DNA of 64,000 nucleotides from Streptomyces amritsarensis. GTDB lineage: Bacteria; Actinomycetota; Actinomycetes; Streptomycetales; Streptomycetaceae. The translations under genes and the position numbers were made by a program. Below, one piece after another: positions 1-7,833 of the stretch. The stretch is from positions 113,422-177,421 of the forward strand of contig NZ_MQUR01000002.1 in assembly GCF_001953875.1 (NCBI RefSeq), read 5' to 3'. How positions within the stretch are numbered: the stretch's first letter is position 1; the number at the start of each line of letters is the position of its first letter. The notes below the pieces were generated by a model. That model had not been told where the DNA came from. It was given only the letters and a program-made list of their open reading frames with translations, and did no database searches.

Positions 1-256
1 CGTCGATCCAGCCGAAGTGGTAGGCGGCGACGGTGTCCATGGGCGCGGCGAGGCGGTCCACGGCCGCGCGGAGGGCGGGGGTCGACATCGTCCGGCCGCG
101 TTCCAGGAGGGCGACGGTGTCCGCCTTCTCCACGCCCCTTCCGGCTGCGCCCACACTGGCATCCGTGTTCTCGACAGCCGGGTTCCCCGGGTTCACTGGC
201 TCTCCTCTTGTTCCTGTACGTGTGGTGCTCGTGGTGCTCGTGGTGGTGGTCGTCAT
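1..256 (-). CDS. Polyprenyl synthetase family protein, 5' part only (hopanoid cluster)
   Basis: Only the first 85 codons lie in the window; the gene runs off the left edge. The last visible residues, MDTVAAYHFGWID, resemble the conserved N-terminal segment of actinobacterial (E)-prenyl diphosphate synthases, which condense isopentenyl diphosphate with allylic diphosphates. I chose the ATG at 254-256 because it overlaps the hpnE stop (ATGA), implying translational coupling. A GTG at 194-196 with a GGAG-type ribosome site just upstream is an alternative, since the residues before it are a Thr-rich, poorly conserved tail. Context suggests it supplies farnesyl diphosphate to HpnD. Confidence 0.8.
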   Translation of the reverse strand, partial: MTTTTTSTTSTTRTGTRGEPVNPGNPAVENTDASVGAAGRGVEKADTVALLERGRTMSTPALRAAVDRLAAPMDTVAAYHFGWID

Positions 257-1632
257 GCCGCCTCCTGCAGAGGGTGTTCGCGGTGGCGGCCGAGCGCGGC
301 GAGTGCGGCCTGGGCCGCGCTCAGTCCGCTCCGGACGGCGCCCTCCATGGTCGCGGGCCAACCCGTGGCAGTCCACGCACCGGCCAGGTAGAGCCCCGGC
401 GTGTCGGTCCGCGCCCCGGGGCGCAGCCGGCCGACGCCGGGCGCGGGTGCGAAGGTCGCCGTCCGCTCCCGGGTGACGAAGAAGTCCCGTACCTTGGCCC
501 CGCGCGCGGCGGGCAGCAGCCGCTCCAGCTCGGGCAGGTACTTGCCGCGCAGCACCGAGACGGGCTCGTCGATGTCGTCCTGGGCGGCGGACTGCGACAG
601 CGCCAGATACTGGCCGCCGTCGGGGAGTCCGGAGGAGTCGGTGCGGTCGAAGACCCACTGCACCGGCGAGCCGAGTGCGGCGAAGAAGGGCTGCTTGAGC
701 ACCTTGCGGTCGTAGACGACGTGGACGTTCAGGATCGGTGCGGTGCCGATGTCGAGGAGCTTGTCGGGGTCGGCGAGGGCGCCGGCGGGCAGCAGTCCGT
801 GCGTCTCGCGCTGCGGTACGGCGAGGACGACGGTGCCCGCGTCGAGGGACTCCTCCTCGGTGTCGACCCGCCAGGCCCCTTCGGGCGTACGGGTCACGGC
901 CGTGACGCGGGTGCGCAGCCGGGTGCGTACCCCGGCCGCGTCGAGCTGCTTGCGGGCGAGGGTGTCGTGGAGCTCGCCGAGCGGTACGCGGGCCCAGCCG
1001 ATGTCGGCCGCGCCCTTCTCGGAGAGCAGGCCGGTCTTGAAGACCATCGCGGCCAGGCCCAGCGAGGAGTGTGCGGCGTTGGCGTTGAGGGTGGCGATGC
1101 CGACGAGGTCCCACAGGGCCTCGATGGTGCGGGCGGACTGGCCGTAGCGGCCGAGCCAGGTGGCGAAGTCCAGGCCGTCCAGGGCCGGGTCCCCCGGGTC
1201 GAGGCGGCGCAGGGCGAGGGCGGCGCGTCCGACGCTCGCGCGCTCGGCGAGGGACATGTGCGGGTAGCGGGCGAGTGCTCCGGCGAGGTGCAGGGGCACG
1301 GGCAGGCCGCCGCGGCGCAGCCGTCCCAGGCGCGGTCCGCCGGGGTGGGCGACGTCGAGGACGGGTACGTCGAGCCGGTCCTGGAGCGGGGCGAGGGCGG
1401 TGCCCCCGACGCGGTCGAGGAACCACCGGTAGGCCGTGCAGCAGCGGAGGTAGACGTGCTGACCGTTGTCGACGTCGAGGTCGCCGCGCTTGAAGGAGAA
1501 GGCGAGCCCGCCGAGTCGGGGGCGGCCTTCGAGCAGGGTGACGCGCAGCCCGGCGTCGGCGAGTTCGAGGGCGGTGGTGACGCCGGCGAGTCCGCCGCCG
1601 ACGACGACGGCGTGCTGGTCGGTACCGGTCAT
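253..1632 (-). CDS. hpnE: Hydroxysqualene dehydroxylase / squalene-associated FAD-dependent desaturase HpnE
   Basis: This 459-residue protein opens with an FAD-binding Rossmann motif (VVVGGGLAG, residues 9-17). It has the overall length and layout of HpnE, the amine-oxidase-fold flavoenzyme that reduces hydroxysqualene to squalene in the HpnCDE route. The C-terminal FAD-binding element GLYLAGAWTATGWPATMEGA is typical of phytoene-desaturase relatives. The ATG at 1630-1632 overlaps the stop of the preceding 150-codon ORF, and its own stop overlaps the prenyl synthase start. An in-frame upward extension exists but is low-complexity Arg/Pro and lies before the FAD motif, so it was rejected. Neighbouring hpnC and hpnD make the assignment firm. 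Confidence 0.93.
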   Translation of the reverse strand: MTGTDQHAVVVGGGLAGVTTALELADAGLRVTLLEGRPRLGGLAFSFKRGDLDVDNGQHVYLRCCTAYRWFLDRVGGTALAPLQDRLDVPVLDVAHPGGPRLGRLRRGGLPVPLHLAGALARYPHMSLAERASVGRAALALRRLDPGDPALDGLDFATWLGRYGQSARTIEALWDLVGIATLNANAAHSSLGLAAMVFKTGLLSEKGAADIGWARVPLGELHDTLARKQLDAAGVRTRLRTRVTAVTRTPEGAWRVDTEEESLDAGTVVLAVPQRETHGLLPAGALADPDKLLDIGTAPILNVHVVYDRKVLKQPFFAALGSPVQWVFDRTDSSGLPDGGQYLALSQSAAQDDIDEPVSVLRGKYLPELERLLPAARGAKVRDFFVTRERTATFAPAPGVGRLRPGARTDTPGLYLAGAWTATGWPATMEGAVRSGLSAAQAALAALGRHREHPLQEAA

Positions 1633-2081
1633 GCGCCCTCCCCCGTGGTGCAGTGGCCCGCCGGGCCGGCCGGCAGGTCCCGGGCGGGCAGGCCCGATCC
1701 CGTCGAGGTCTCCCGCCCGGCCCGGCCGCCGTCCGCGAGGAGAGACGCGCCGGCCGCCGGCGTGGTTGCCCGGGCAGGCGCGCGCTCGGGGCGGAGCGCC
1801 GGGCTTGTACGCCGCAGGTCGCCGGCGCACGCCGGGTGGGCGCCCGGTGGTGTCCCGGGGGTGCCGGGCGCGGCGGCGGGCGCGCCGGTGGCCGCAGCCG
1901 TGAGTGCGCCCTCCCGGCCGGACGGGAGCTTGCGGGCGGAGCCTGCGGGACGCAGCACGCCGGACGGGCCGGACGGGAGCGGGGTCGGCAGGGCCGGGAG
2001 GTGCCTGCGGCCGGTGCCGGGCCGCCGCCGGGCAGCGGCGGCGGCGGTGGGCGGCGGGGCCGCCTTCGTCCGGGTCGTCAC
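1629..2081 (-). CDS. Coupled 150-aa low-complexity ORF between hpnD and hpnE
   Basis: A GTG at 2079-2081 overlaps the hpnD stop as GTGA, and this frame ends in a TGA at 1629-1631 that overlaps the hpnE ATG. It fills the 445-bp space exactly, which supports real translation. The product (starting MTTRTKAAPPP) is rich in Ala, Pro, Arg and Gly, and I see no domain, signal peptide or membrane helix. I recall a small uncharacterised family (DUF6380) being annotated at this place in some Streptomyces, but could not verify it. It could instead only carry ribosomes from hpnD to hpnE. No function is proposed. Confidence 0.5.
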   Translation of the reverse strand: MTTRTKAAPPPTAAAAARRRPGTGRRHLPALPTPLPSGPSGVLRPAGSARKLPSGREGALTAAATGAPAAAPGTPGTPPGAHPACAGDLRRTSPALRPERAPARATTPAAGASLLADGGRAGRETSTGSGLPARDLPAGPAGHCTTGEGA

Positions 2082-3052
2082 ATCCGCCTCCGGGCGGCCT
2101 GGCGGGAGACGGTGCGCGCGTCGAATCCGGACAGGCCCCGCACGGCCACGTACGCCTTCTCGTGCGGCGGCAGCGAGACACGGCCGCGCAGGACGGCCTC
2201 CGGCTCCCGCTCGATGCGGTCGAGGAGGCGCCGGTAGATGCCGGCCATGGCGGCCACGCAGGCGCCGCTGCGCCGGTCGAGCATCGGCAGCAGCCGGTAG
2301 CCCTCGGCGAACAGGGAGCGGGCGCGGCGGACTTCGTGGTGGACCAGTCCGGCGAAGTCGGCGCCGGCGGGGAGCCGGCCGGCGCGGAAGCCTTGCGAGC
2401 AGCCGAACTTGGCGAGGTCCTCGGCGGGCAGGTAGGTGCGTCCGTTGCCGGCGTCCTCGCGGACGTCGCGGAGGATGTTGGTGAGTTGCAGGGCGAGGCC
2501 GAGGGTGTCGGCGTACTCGCCGGCGCGCGCGGCGTCGGGCGTGCCGGGTGCTTGGACCGTGCCGAAGACGCCGAGCGAGAGCCGTCCGATGGCGCCGGCC
2601 ACGCAGCGGCAGTAGGCCTTGAGGTCGTCCCAGGTCTCGTAGGTCTCGCCGCGGACGTCCATCAGCACGCCGTCGATGAGCTCGTCGAGGCCGCCGAGCG
2701 GGATGGGGAAGCGCCGGGCGGCGTGCGCCAGGGCGACGGCGACCGGGTCGGTGTCGTCCTCGTCGACCTCGCCGGCCCGGATCCGTCCGAGGACGGCGCG
2801 GGTCTCCTCCAGGCGCGCGAACTTCGCCTCGGTGGGCAGCGTGCCGTCGCCGATGTCGTCGACCCGCCGGGAGAAGGCGTAGAGCGCGGACATGGCATGG
2901 CGCTTGTCGGTGGGCAGCAGCCGGATTCCGTACGCGAAGTTGCGCGCCTGTGAACCGGTGACGGCCTCGCAGTAGCTGTAGGCCGCCGAGACAGGTGCGG
3001 AGACCGCGGTCTGTGCGGAAGCGTGTGTGGGGCCCTCCACGGTCGGGCTCAC
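2078..3052 (-). CDS. hpnD: Presqualene diphosphate synthase HpnD
   Basis: A 324-residue squalene/phytoene synthase family protein. The first aspartate motif is at about residues 62-70 (RRVDDIGDG), and the second is in NILRDVREDAGNGRTYLP. These residues bind Mg2+ and diphosphate for joining two farnesyl diphosphates. In the HpnCDE pathway HpnD makes presqualene diphosphate. The GTG at 3050-3052 overlaps the hpnC stop (GTGA). A second in-frame GTG four codons later has a better-spaced AAAGAGG upstream and could be the true start. The C terminus ends in an Arg-rich tail, common for actinobacterial HpnD. Confidence 0.94.
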   Translation of the reverse strand: MSPTVEGPTHASAQTAVSAPVSAAYSYCEAVTGSQARNFAYGIRLLPTDKRHAMSALYAFSRRVDDIGDGTLPTEAKFARLEETRAVLGRIRAGEVDEDDTDPVAVALAHAARRFPIPLGGLDELIDGVLMDVRGETYETWDDLKAYCRCVAGAIGRLSLGVFGTVQAPGTPDAARAGEYADTLGLALQLTNILRDVREDAGNGRTYLPAEDLAKFGCSQGFRAGRLPAGADFAGLVHHEVRRARSLFAEGYRLLPMLDRRSGACVAAMAGIYRRLLDRIEREPEAVLRGRVSLPPHEKAYVAVRGLSGFDARTVSRQAARRRM

Positions 3053-3978
3053 CTCTTTCTCGGCGCTGTGCGCAGGACGGCGGCAACCTCGCGGAGCAGG
3101 CCGCTCTTGGTGGATGTGGGCGGGCCGGGGAGTACGTCGAAGCCGGCGGCGGTGACGGCTCGCAGGGCGGCCCGCCCCCCTCCCACGAAGCCCGCGAGGA
3201 GCAGGCGGAGCCTGCCGTGCACGCTACCCACGAGCGGGACGCCGTCATCCAGCAACGCGCGTGCGCGCTCGGATTCGAACGCGACGAGGGCGCGCACGGA
3301 GGCGCCGGCGGACGGGGCGGCCAGGTCGGCCTCGGACACGTGGAAGCGCCGCATGTCCTCGGCGGGCAGGTAGATCCGGTCGCGGCCCAGGTCCTCGGCG
3401 ACGTCCTGGACGTGCTCGACGATCTGGAGGGCGGTGCAGACGGAGTCGGACAGGCGGATCCGCTCGGGGGTGCTGGTGCCGGTGAGGGACAGCACGAGGC
3501 GGCCGACCGGGTTGGCGGACAGCTCGCAGTACGCCGCGAGGTCCGCGTAGGTCGCGTAGCGCGTGACCCGCTGGTCCTGGCGGTTGGCCTCGATGAGCCC
3601 GAGGAAGGGCTCGGGGGTCAGGCCGTGGGTGCGCACCACGGGCCGCAGGGCGAGCAGCAGGGGGTGGCGCGGGGGGCCGTCGGCGGAGCCGAACACGCGC
3701 AGCAGGTCGGTCTCGAAGGCGTCGAGCATGGCGAGCCGGTCGTCGACCGCTTCCGGGTCGAGCCCGAGGAGGACGGCGTCGTGTCCGCCGGGGGCGAGGT
3801 CGCCGTCGCCGATGTCGTCGACGAGGCGGGCGTATCCGTAGACGGCCGTCAGCCCGTCGCGCCAGGCGCGGGGCAGGAAGACCGGGGCGACGGGGAAGTT
3901 CTCCGCCGCCGCCTTGTCGAGGGTGGCGCTCACGTGGGCCGTGTCGGACAGGGGTCGGATGCCGTGCCCCGGGTTCAC
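3049..3978 (-). CDS. hpnC: Hydroxysqualene synthase HpnC
   Basis: A 309-residue squalene/phytoene synthase paralogue with aspartate motif RLVDDIGDGD (about residues 51-60) and the second motif in VQDVAEDLGRDRIYLP. HpnC converts presqualene diphosphate to hydroxysqualene, which HpnE reduces. It is the first gene of the operon, with a GTG at 3976-3978 directly preceded by GC-rich sequence lacking a clear Shine-Dalgarno site. Sequence relatedness to HpnD and the order C-D-E identify it. The idi gene at 12644 makes isoprenoid precursors but is a separate unit. Confidence 0.94.
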   Translation of the reverse strand: MNPGHGIRPLSDTAHVSATLDKAAAENFPVAPVFLPRAWRDGLTAVYGYARLVDDIGDGDLAPGGHDAVLLGLDPEAVDDRLAMLDAFETDLLRVFGSADGPPRHPLLLALRPVVRTHGLTPEPFLGLIEANRQDQRVTRYATYADLAAYCELSANPVGRLVLSLTGTSTPERIRLSDSVCTALQIVEHVQDVAEDLGRDRIYLPAEDMRRFHVSEADLAAPSAGASVRALVAFESERARALLDDGVPLVGSVHGRLRLLLAGFVGGGRAALRAVTAAGFDVLPGPPTSTKSGLLREVAAVLRTAPRKR

Positions 3979-4285
3979 CGCCCGCCGCCCGGGGCGGGGA
4001 CGGCCGCCGTCCCTGGGGGCCGGAGAATTCCCGTAGCCATTGCCGTCACATCTCCCGTTCTACACTGCCGACCCATTACATCCTATTTCGGACACGCCGC
4101 CGGGGTTTTCCCGGGGCTGTCCCAGGGCCGTTCACCTGCGGGGAATCGTCCCCTCTTGCCGTGATTCAGGACCGCCTCAGCTTACGCTGTAGAACGTCGC
4201 GGAGGCCGCTCGGGTATTCACCGCGCCACCGAATGTCGCCGCGCAATACGACAACGGGCCTGCGGCGTAATGCACCTGCATGCTT
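3979..4285. promoter_or_regulatory. Intergenic region upstream of hpnC
   Basis: About 300 bp without a convincing gene. It is less GC-rich than its surroundings around 4040-4100, as expected for a promoter of the leftward hopanoid operon. On the minus strand a TAGAAC lies 17 nt downstream of TAGGAT (around 4060-4090), a weak match to a vegetative promoter. Short ORFs here (for example 4177-4446, minus) have no conserved features and run through the terminator hairpin, so they are not called. Confidence 0.4.
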
Positions 4286-4318
4286 AAGGCCCCCGCCGCG
4301 CTGAGCGGCGGGGGCCTT
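4286..4318. terminator. Strong hairpin terminator after the ABC ATPase gene
   Basis: A perfect 14-bp stem, AAGGCCCCCGCCGC (4286-4299) with GCGGCGGGGGCCTT (4305-4318), closed by a 5-nt loop. The A/T pairs at its base give a short U run on the minus strand, where it follows the polymer-export ATPase gene by about 46 bp. It also insulates the hpnC promoter. Confidence 0.85.
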
Positions 4319-4364
4319 CGGTGAAGCGGGGAAGCGCCCCGGAAGGCGCCGCGCGGCCCGGAGG

Positions 4365-5147
4365 TCAGCCGTTGGTGGCCTTCTCGTATGCCGAGACGAC
4401 TTCCTCCGTGGGCCCGTCCATCAGGAGCTCGCCCTTCTCCAGCCACAGCACCCGGTCGCAGGTGTCCCGGATGGACTTGTTGTTGTGGCTGACGAGGAAG
4501 ACCGTGCCGGCCTTCTGGCGGAGTTCCTTGATTCGGTTCTCCGAACGCACCTGGAAGGAGCGGTCACCGGTGGCCAGGGCCTCGTCGATCATCAGGACGT
4601 CGTGGTCCTTGGCCGCCGCGATGGAGAACCGCAGTCGCGCCGCCATGCCGGAGGAGTAGGTGCGCATCGGCAGGGAGACGAAATCGCCCTTCTCGTTGAT
4701 GCCCGAGAAGTCGACGATGCTCTGGTAGCGCTCCTTGATCTGCTCACGGGTCATCCCCATGGCGAGACCGCCGAGGACGATGTTGCGCTCGCCGGTGAGG
4801 TCGTTCATCAGCGCGGCGTTCACGCCCAGCAGCGAGGGCTGGCCGTCGGTGTAGACCTTGCCCTCCTCGCAGGGCAGCAGGCCGGCGATGGCGCGCAGCA
4901 GGGTGGACTTGCCGGAGCCGTTGGAGCCGATGAGGCCGATGGCCTCGCCGCGGTAGGCGGTGAAGGAGACACCGCGCACGGCGTGGACGCGGCGCACGCC
5001 CGGGGCGTCGCCCTTCCTCCGGCGGACTATCTTGCTGAGCGCGGCGGTGGCCGCGCCCTTGCCGCTGCTGCCGGTGTTGACGCGGTAGACGATGTGGACG
5101 CCGTCCGCGATCACGGTGGGGACGCGCCCCTGGGTGTTGTCAGCCAC
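4365..5147 (-). CDS. ABC transporter ATP-binding protein (TagH/Wzt-like polysaccharide exporter)
   Basis: A 260-residue ATPase with Walker A GSNGSGKST (74-82), a signature-like YSSGMAARL (164-172) and Walker B VLMIDE (184-189). The long N-terminal region before the P-loop and the YSSGM signature are typical of ATPases exporting teichoic acids or O-antigen-type polymers rather than drugs. It lacks the C-terminal carbohydrate-binding domain of longer Wzt proteins. The GTG start at 5147 overlaps the permease gene by 8 bp. Together with the next gene it should flip a lipid-linked polymer made by the enzymes at 6164-11396. Confidence 0.92.
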   Translation of the reverse strand: MADNTQGRVPTVIADGVHIVYRVNTGSSGKGAATAALSKIVRRRKGDAPGVRRVHAVRGVSFTAYRGEAIGLIGSNGSGKSTLLRAIAGLLPCEEGKVYTDGQPSLLGVNAALMNDLTGERNIVLGGLAMGMTREQIKERYQSIVDFSGINEKGDFVSLPMRTYSSGMAARLRFSIAAAKDHDVLMIDEALATGDRSFQVRSENRIKELRQKAGTVFLVSHNNKSIRDTCDRVLWLEKGELLMDGPTEEVVSAYEKATNG

Positions 5148-6069
5148 GGCCGTAACGCTCCTCAGACTTCCAGAAGTACACGAAGCCGCCGACGCCGATC
5201 ACCACGGCCCAGCCCACGGCGAAGAGCCACACGTGCGGGGGCAGGTTGCTCGCGCCGTAGTCGTCGATCAGGGCGAACCGGATGAGGTCCATGTAGATCG
5301 CGACCGGGTTCCACAGCAGCACGTCGCTGATCCACTGCGGCTGGTCCTTGAGGTAGATCCCGATCGGGAACATCACGCCCGAGGCGTACATCCAGGTGCG
5401 CATCACGAACGGCATCAGCTGCGCCAGGTCGGGCGTCTTGGAACCCATCCGAGCGAAGATCATGGCGAGGCCGGTGTTGAAGACGAACTGCAGGGCCAGC
5501 GTCGGGATGACCAGGAGCCAGGACAGCCGCGGGTAGTTGCCGAACGAGACCGCGATCACGAAGACGACGATCATCGAGTACATCAGCTGCTGGAGCTGCT
5601 GGAGCGAGAACGACACCGGCAGGGAGGCGCGCGGGAAGTGCAGCGCGCGCACCAGCCCGAGGTTCCCCGAGATCGCCCGGACGCCCGCCATCACCGAGCT
5701 CTGCGTGAAGGTGAAGACGAAGATGCCCATCATGAGGAAGGGGACGTAGACGCCCTTGGGCATCTCCCGGCCCGCGCCGAGGATCAGCCCGAAGATCAGC
5801 CAGTAGACCGCCGCGTTCAGCAGCGGGGTCGCCACCTGCCAGACCTGGCCGAGCTTCGCCTGGCTGTACTGCGCGACCAGCTTGGCCCGGGAGAAGGCCA
5901 TGATGAAGTGGCGCCTGCCCCAGAGCTGCCGCACGTACTCGCCCAGACCGGGCCGGGCGCCGCTGACCGAGAGGCCGTACTTGCTGGCGAGCTCCGCGGC
6001 GCTGAGCCCCGCGTCTGCGGACGGCGGCCTGCTCGTGGCGAGGGCGCCGTCGTGGGTTGTGTCACTCAC
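5140..6069 (-). CDS. ABC-2 type permease (TagG/Wzm-like polysaccharide exporter)
   Basis: A 309-residue integral membrane protein of the ABC-2 family. It has an N-terminal cytoplasmic segment containing a conserved LWGRRHFI-type element and about six hydrophobic segments, including IIVFVIAVSFG-like and VWLFAVGWAVVIGVGG stretches. It forms the channel for the adjacent ATPase. Start is GTG at 6067-6069, with about 94 bp separating it from the glycosyltransferase upstream, so it may share that operon's transcript or have its own promoter. Location suggests export of a wall glycopolymer. Confidence 0.9.
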   Translation of the reverse strand: MSDTTHDGALATSRPPSADAGLSAAELASKYGLSVSGARPGLGEYVRQLWGRRHFIMAFSRAKLVAQYSQAKLGQVWQVATPLLNAAVYWLIFGLILGAGREMPKGVYVPFLMMGIFVFTFTQSSVMAGVRAISGNLGLVRALHFPRASLPVSFSLQQLQQLMYSMIVVFVIAVSFGNYPRLSWLLVIPTLALQFVFNTGLAMIFARMGSKTPDLAQLMPFVMRTWMYASGVMFPIGIYLKDQPQWISDVLLWNPVAIYMDLIRFALIDDYGASNLPPHVWLFAVGWAVVIGVGGFVYFWKSEERYGRG

Positions 6070-6163
6070 AAGTTGAAACTTTCGTCTTCAAGATGCGGCC
6101 AGGTGGGCATCAGGCTGGTGGCTCGAGACCCGTGATCGCGTCATGTTCCCAGACGCGGGCTGG

Positions 6164-7057
6164 TCAGATGACGGGAGGGCGGCCCAGTCGGGTCAACCGC
6201 CAGACCGTACGCCATCTCATCGGGCGGCGGGGTCCGCAGGGAGTGGTCCATCCCTCGCGGAATCCGCCGAACCAGGCCTTGAGCGCGGGTCCCGAGGGCT
6301 TCCGTAGGAGCGTCAGCAGGAGCCAGACGCCCAGGTAGACCGGGACCAGCGGTGCGGGCAGGTTGCGGCGGGCGAGCCACACGCGGTTACGGGCCACCAT
6401 ACGGTGGTAGACGGCGTGCCGGGAGGGGGCAGTTGTCGGGTGGAGCAGCACCATGTCCGCCCGGTAGTCGATCAGCCACCCCGCGTCGAGTGCGCGCCAG
6501 GCCAGATCGGTCTCCTCGTGGGCGTAGAAGAACTCCCCCGGCAGGACTCCGGCCTGCTCGAACACCTTCGTGCGGACGGCGTTGGCACCGCCGAGGAAGG
6601 TCGTCACGCGCGAGGACCGCATCGGGTCCGAGGCCCGCAGCCGCGGCACGTGCCGGCGCTGCGTCCGCCCGGTGTCCGGATCGGCGATGCGGAAGCTGAT
6701 GATCCCGAGTGCGGGGTCCTCGGCGAAAGCCTGCCGGCACAGCTCGGCGGTGTCGGTGCGCTCCAGGAGCCCGTCGTCGTCGAGGAAGAGCAGCGCGTCG
6801 ACGTCACGGCCGCCGGGGCCGAAGGCCTCGATGCCGACGTTGCGGCCGCCCGGGATGCCCAGGTTCTCGGGCAGGTCGACGGAGCGCACCCCCGGGGGCA
6901 GGTCCGCGACCTCGGCCACGCGTACGCCCTGGCCCACGACGACGACCTCGACCGGGTCGCCGTCCTGGCGGGCCACCGAGTCGAGGAGCGCCTTGAGCTC
7001 GTCGGGCCGGTTGCCCATGGTGATGATCACGGCGCCCAGCCGCATCGGGGCCGTCAC
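6164..7057 (-). CDS. Glycosyltransferase family 2 protein
   Basis: A 297-residue GT-A fold transferase. It has the N-terminal nucleotide-sugar fold (LGAVIITMGNRPDELKALL) and the acceptor-loop pattern NLGIPGGRNVGI, followed by LLFLDDDG, the metal-binding DxD-type motif. The GTG at 7055-7057 overlaps the stop of the preceding gene (GTGA), so I prefer it to the ATG four codons inside. It probably adds sugars to the polymer backbone or linkage unit in the cytoplasm; the sugar is not predictable from sequence. The C terminus has a hydrophobic stretch (APLVPVYLGVWLLLTLL) that may touch the membrane. Confidence 0.88.
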   Translation of the reverse strand: MTAPMRLGAVIITMGNRPDELKALLDSVARQDGDPVEVVVVGQGVRVAEVADLPPGVRSVDLPENLGIPGGRNVGIEAFGPGGRDVDALLFLDDDGLLERTDTAELCRQAFAEDPALGIISFRIADPDTGRTQRRHVPRLRASDPMRSSRVTTFLGGANAVRTKVFEQAGVLPGEFFYAHEETDLAWRALDAGWLIDYRADMVLLHPTTAPSRHAVYHRMVARNRVWLARRNLPAPLVPVYLGVWLLLTLLRKPSGPALKAWFGGFREGWTTPCGPRRPMRWRTVWRLTRLGRPPVI

Positions 7058-7833
7058 TTGAGCCTGCTGGAGGCGAGGATCGACACCAGGTGCAGGACGG
7101 TCTGCAGCATCGCGATGCCCGCGAGCACGGCGACACCGACCCGGGACCAGTACAGGTCGCCGCGCAGCTGGTCGAGGACGGCCAGGAACAGGATGAGCAG
7201 CGAGGCCTCGATGCCGAGGATGAGCCGGTGGAACTTCAGCGCGGCGGCGGCCCGGCGCGCGAGGGCCATGCCCTTGGCGCGCGGCTCTGCGGCAGCGTCC
7301 TTGACCACGGGCTTGCCGGCCTGGTGGCGTGCGACGCCGACCAGGTCGGTCTCGGCCTTGATCAGGATGGCGCCGAGCGCGGCGAGCGTGCCGAGGAAGG
7401 CCCACAGCCAGTCGACGCGCCCGGTGCCCCACAGGTCGGCGGCGCGCAGGCCGAAGCCGACCAGGACCGCCGCGTCGCACAGGTAGGCGCCGACCCGGTC
7501 CAGGTAGACCCCGGAGAGGGAGTACTGCTTCTTCCAGCGGGCGACCTCGCCGTCGACGCAGTCGAGCAGCAGGTACATCTGTACCGCGACCACGCCGAGG
7601 ACGGCGCCCCAGATCCCCGGCACCAGCAGGGCCGGCAGGGCGAGGACACCGGCGAGGGTCATCAGGTAGGTCAGCTGGTTGGGCGTGACCTTGGTGGTGA
7701 CCAGGACGCGGGTGATGCGCAGGGAGATCTCGCGCATGTAGAGGCGCCCGCCCCAGTGCTCGCCGCTGACCCGGTCCTTCACACCCGCGGGGTGGACGAC
7801 GGGCCTCAGTTCAGCTACGGATGGTCTTGGCAT
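7054..7833 (-). CDS. CDP-alcohol phosphatidyltransferase-like membrane protein (variant motif)
   Basis: A 259-residue polytopic membrane protein with the CDP-alcohol phosphotransferase signature: D91, D94, G95, A98, R99, G108, D112. The eighth conserved position (normally Asp, thought to act as base) is Ala116; the nearest Asp is residue 120. These enzymes transfer a phospho-alcohol from a CDP carrier to an alcohol acceptor, and a substitution here suggests altered or lost chemistry. It overlaps the dehydrogenase gene by 23 bp and is coupled to the glycosyltransferase. Its paralogue at 9609-11396 keeps all eight residues. Confidence 0.85.
   Translation of the reverse strand: MPRPSVAELRPVVHPAGVKDRVSGEHWGGRLYMREISLRITRVLVTTKVTPNQLTYLMTLAGVLALPALLVPGIWGAVLGVVAVQMYLLLDCVDGEVARWKKQYSLSGVYLDRVGAYLCDAAVLVGFGLRAADLWGTGRVDWLWAFLGTLAALGAILIKAETDLVGVARHQAGKPVVKDAAAEPRAKGMALARRAAAALKFHRLILGIEASLLILFLAVLDQLRGDLYWSRVGVAVLAGIAMLQTVLHLVSILASSRLK

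Noticed and set aside
4177..4446. Minus-strand ORF between hpnC and the ABC ATPase gene
   Set aside because: It runs across the terminator hairpin and into the ATPase gene with no conserved features.
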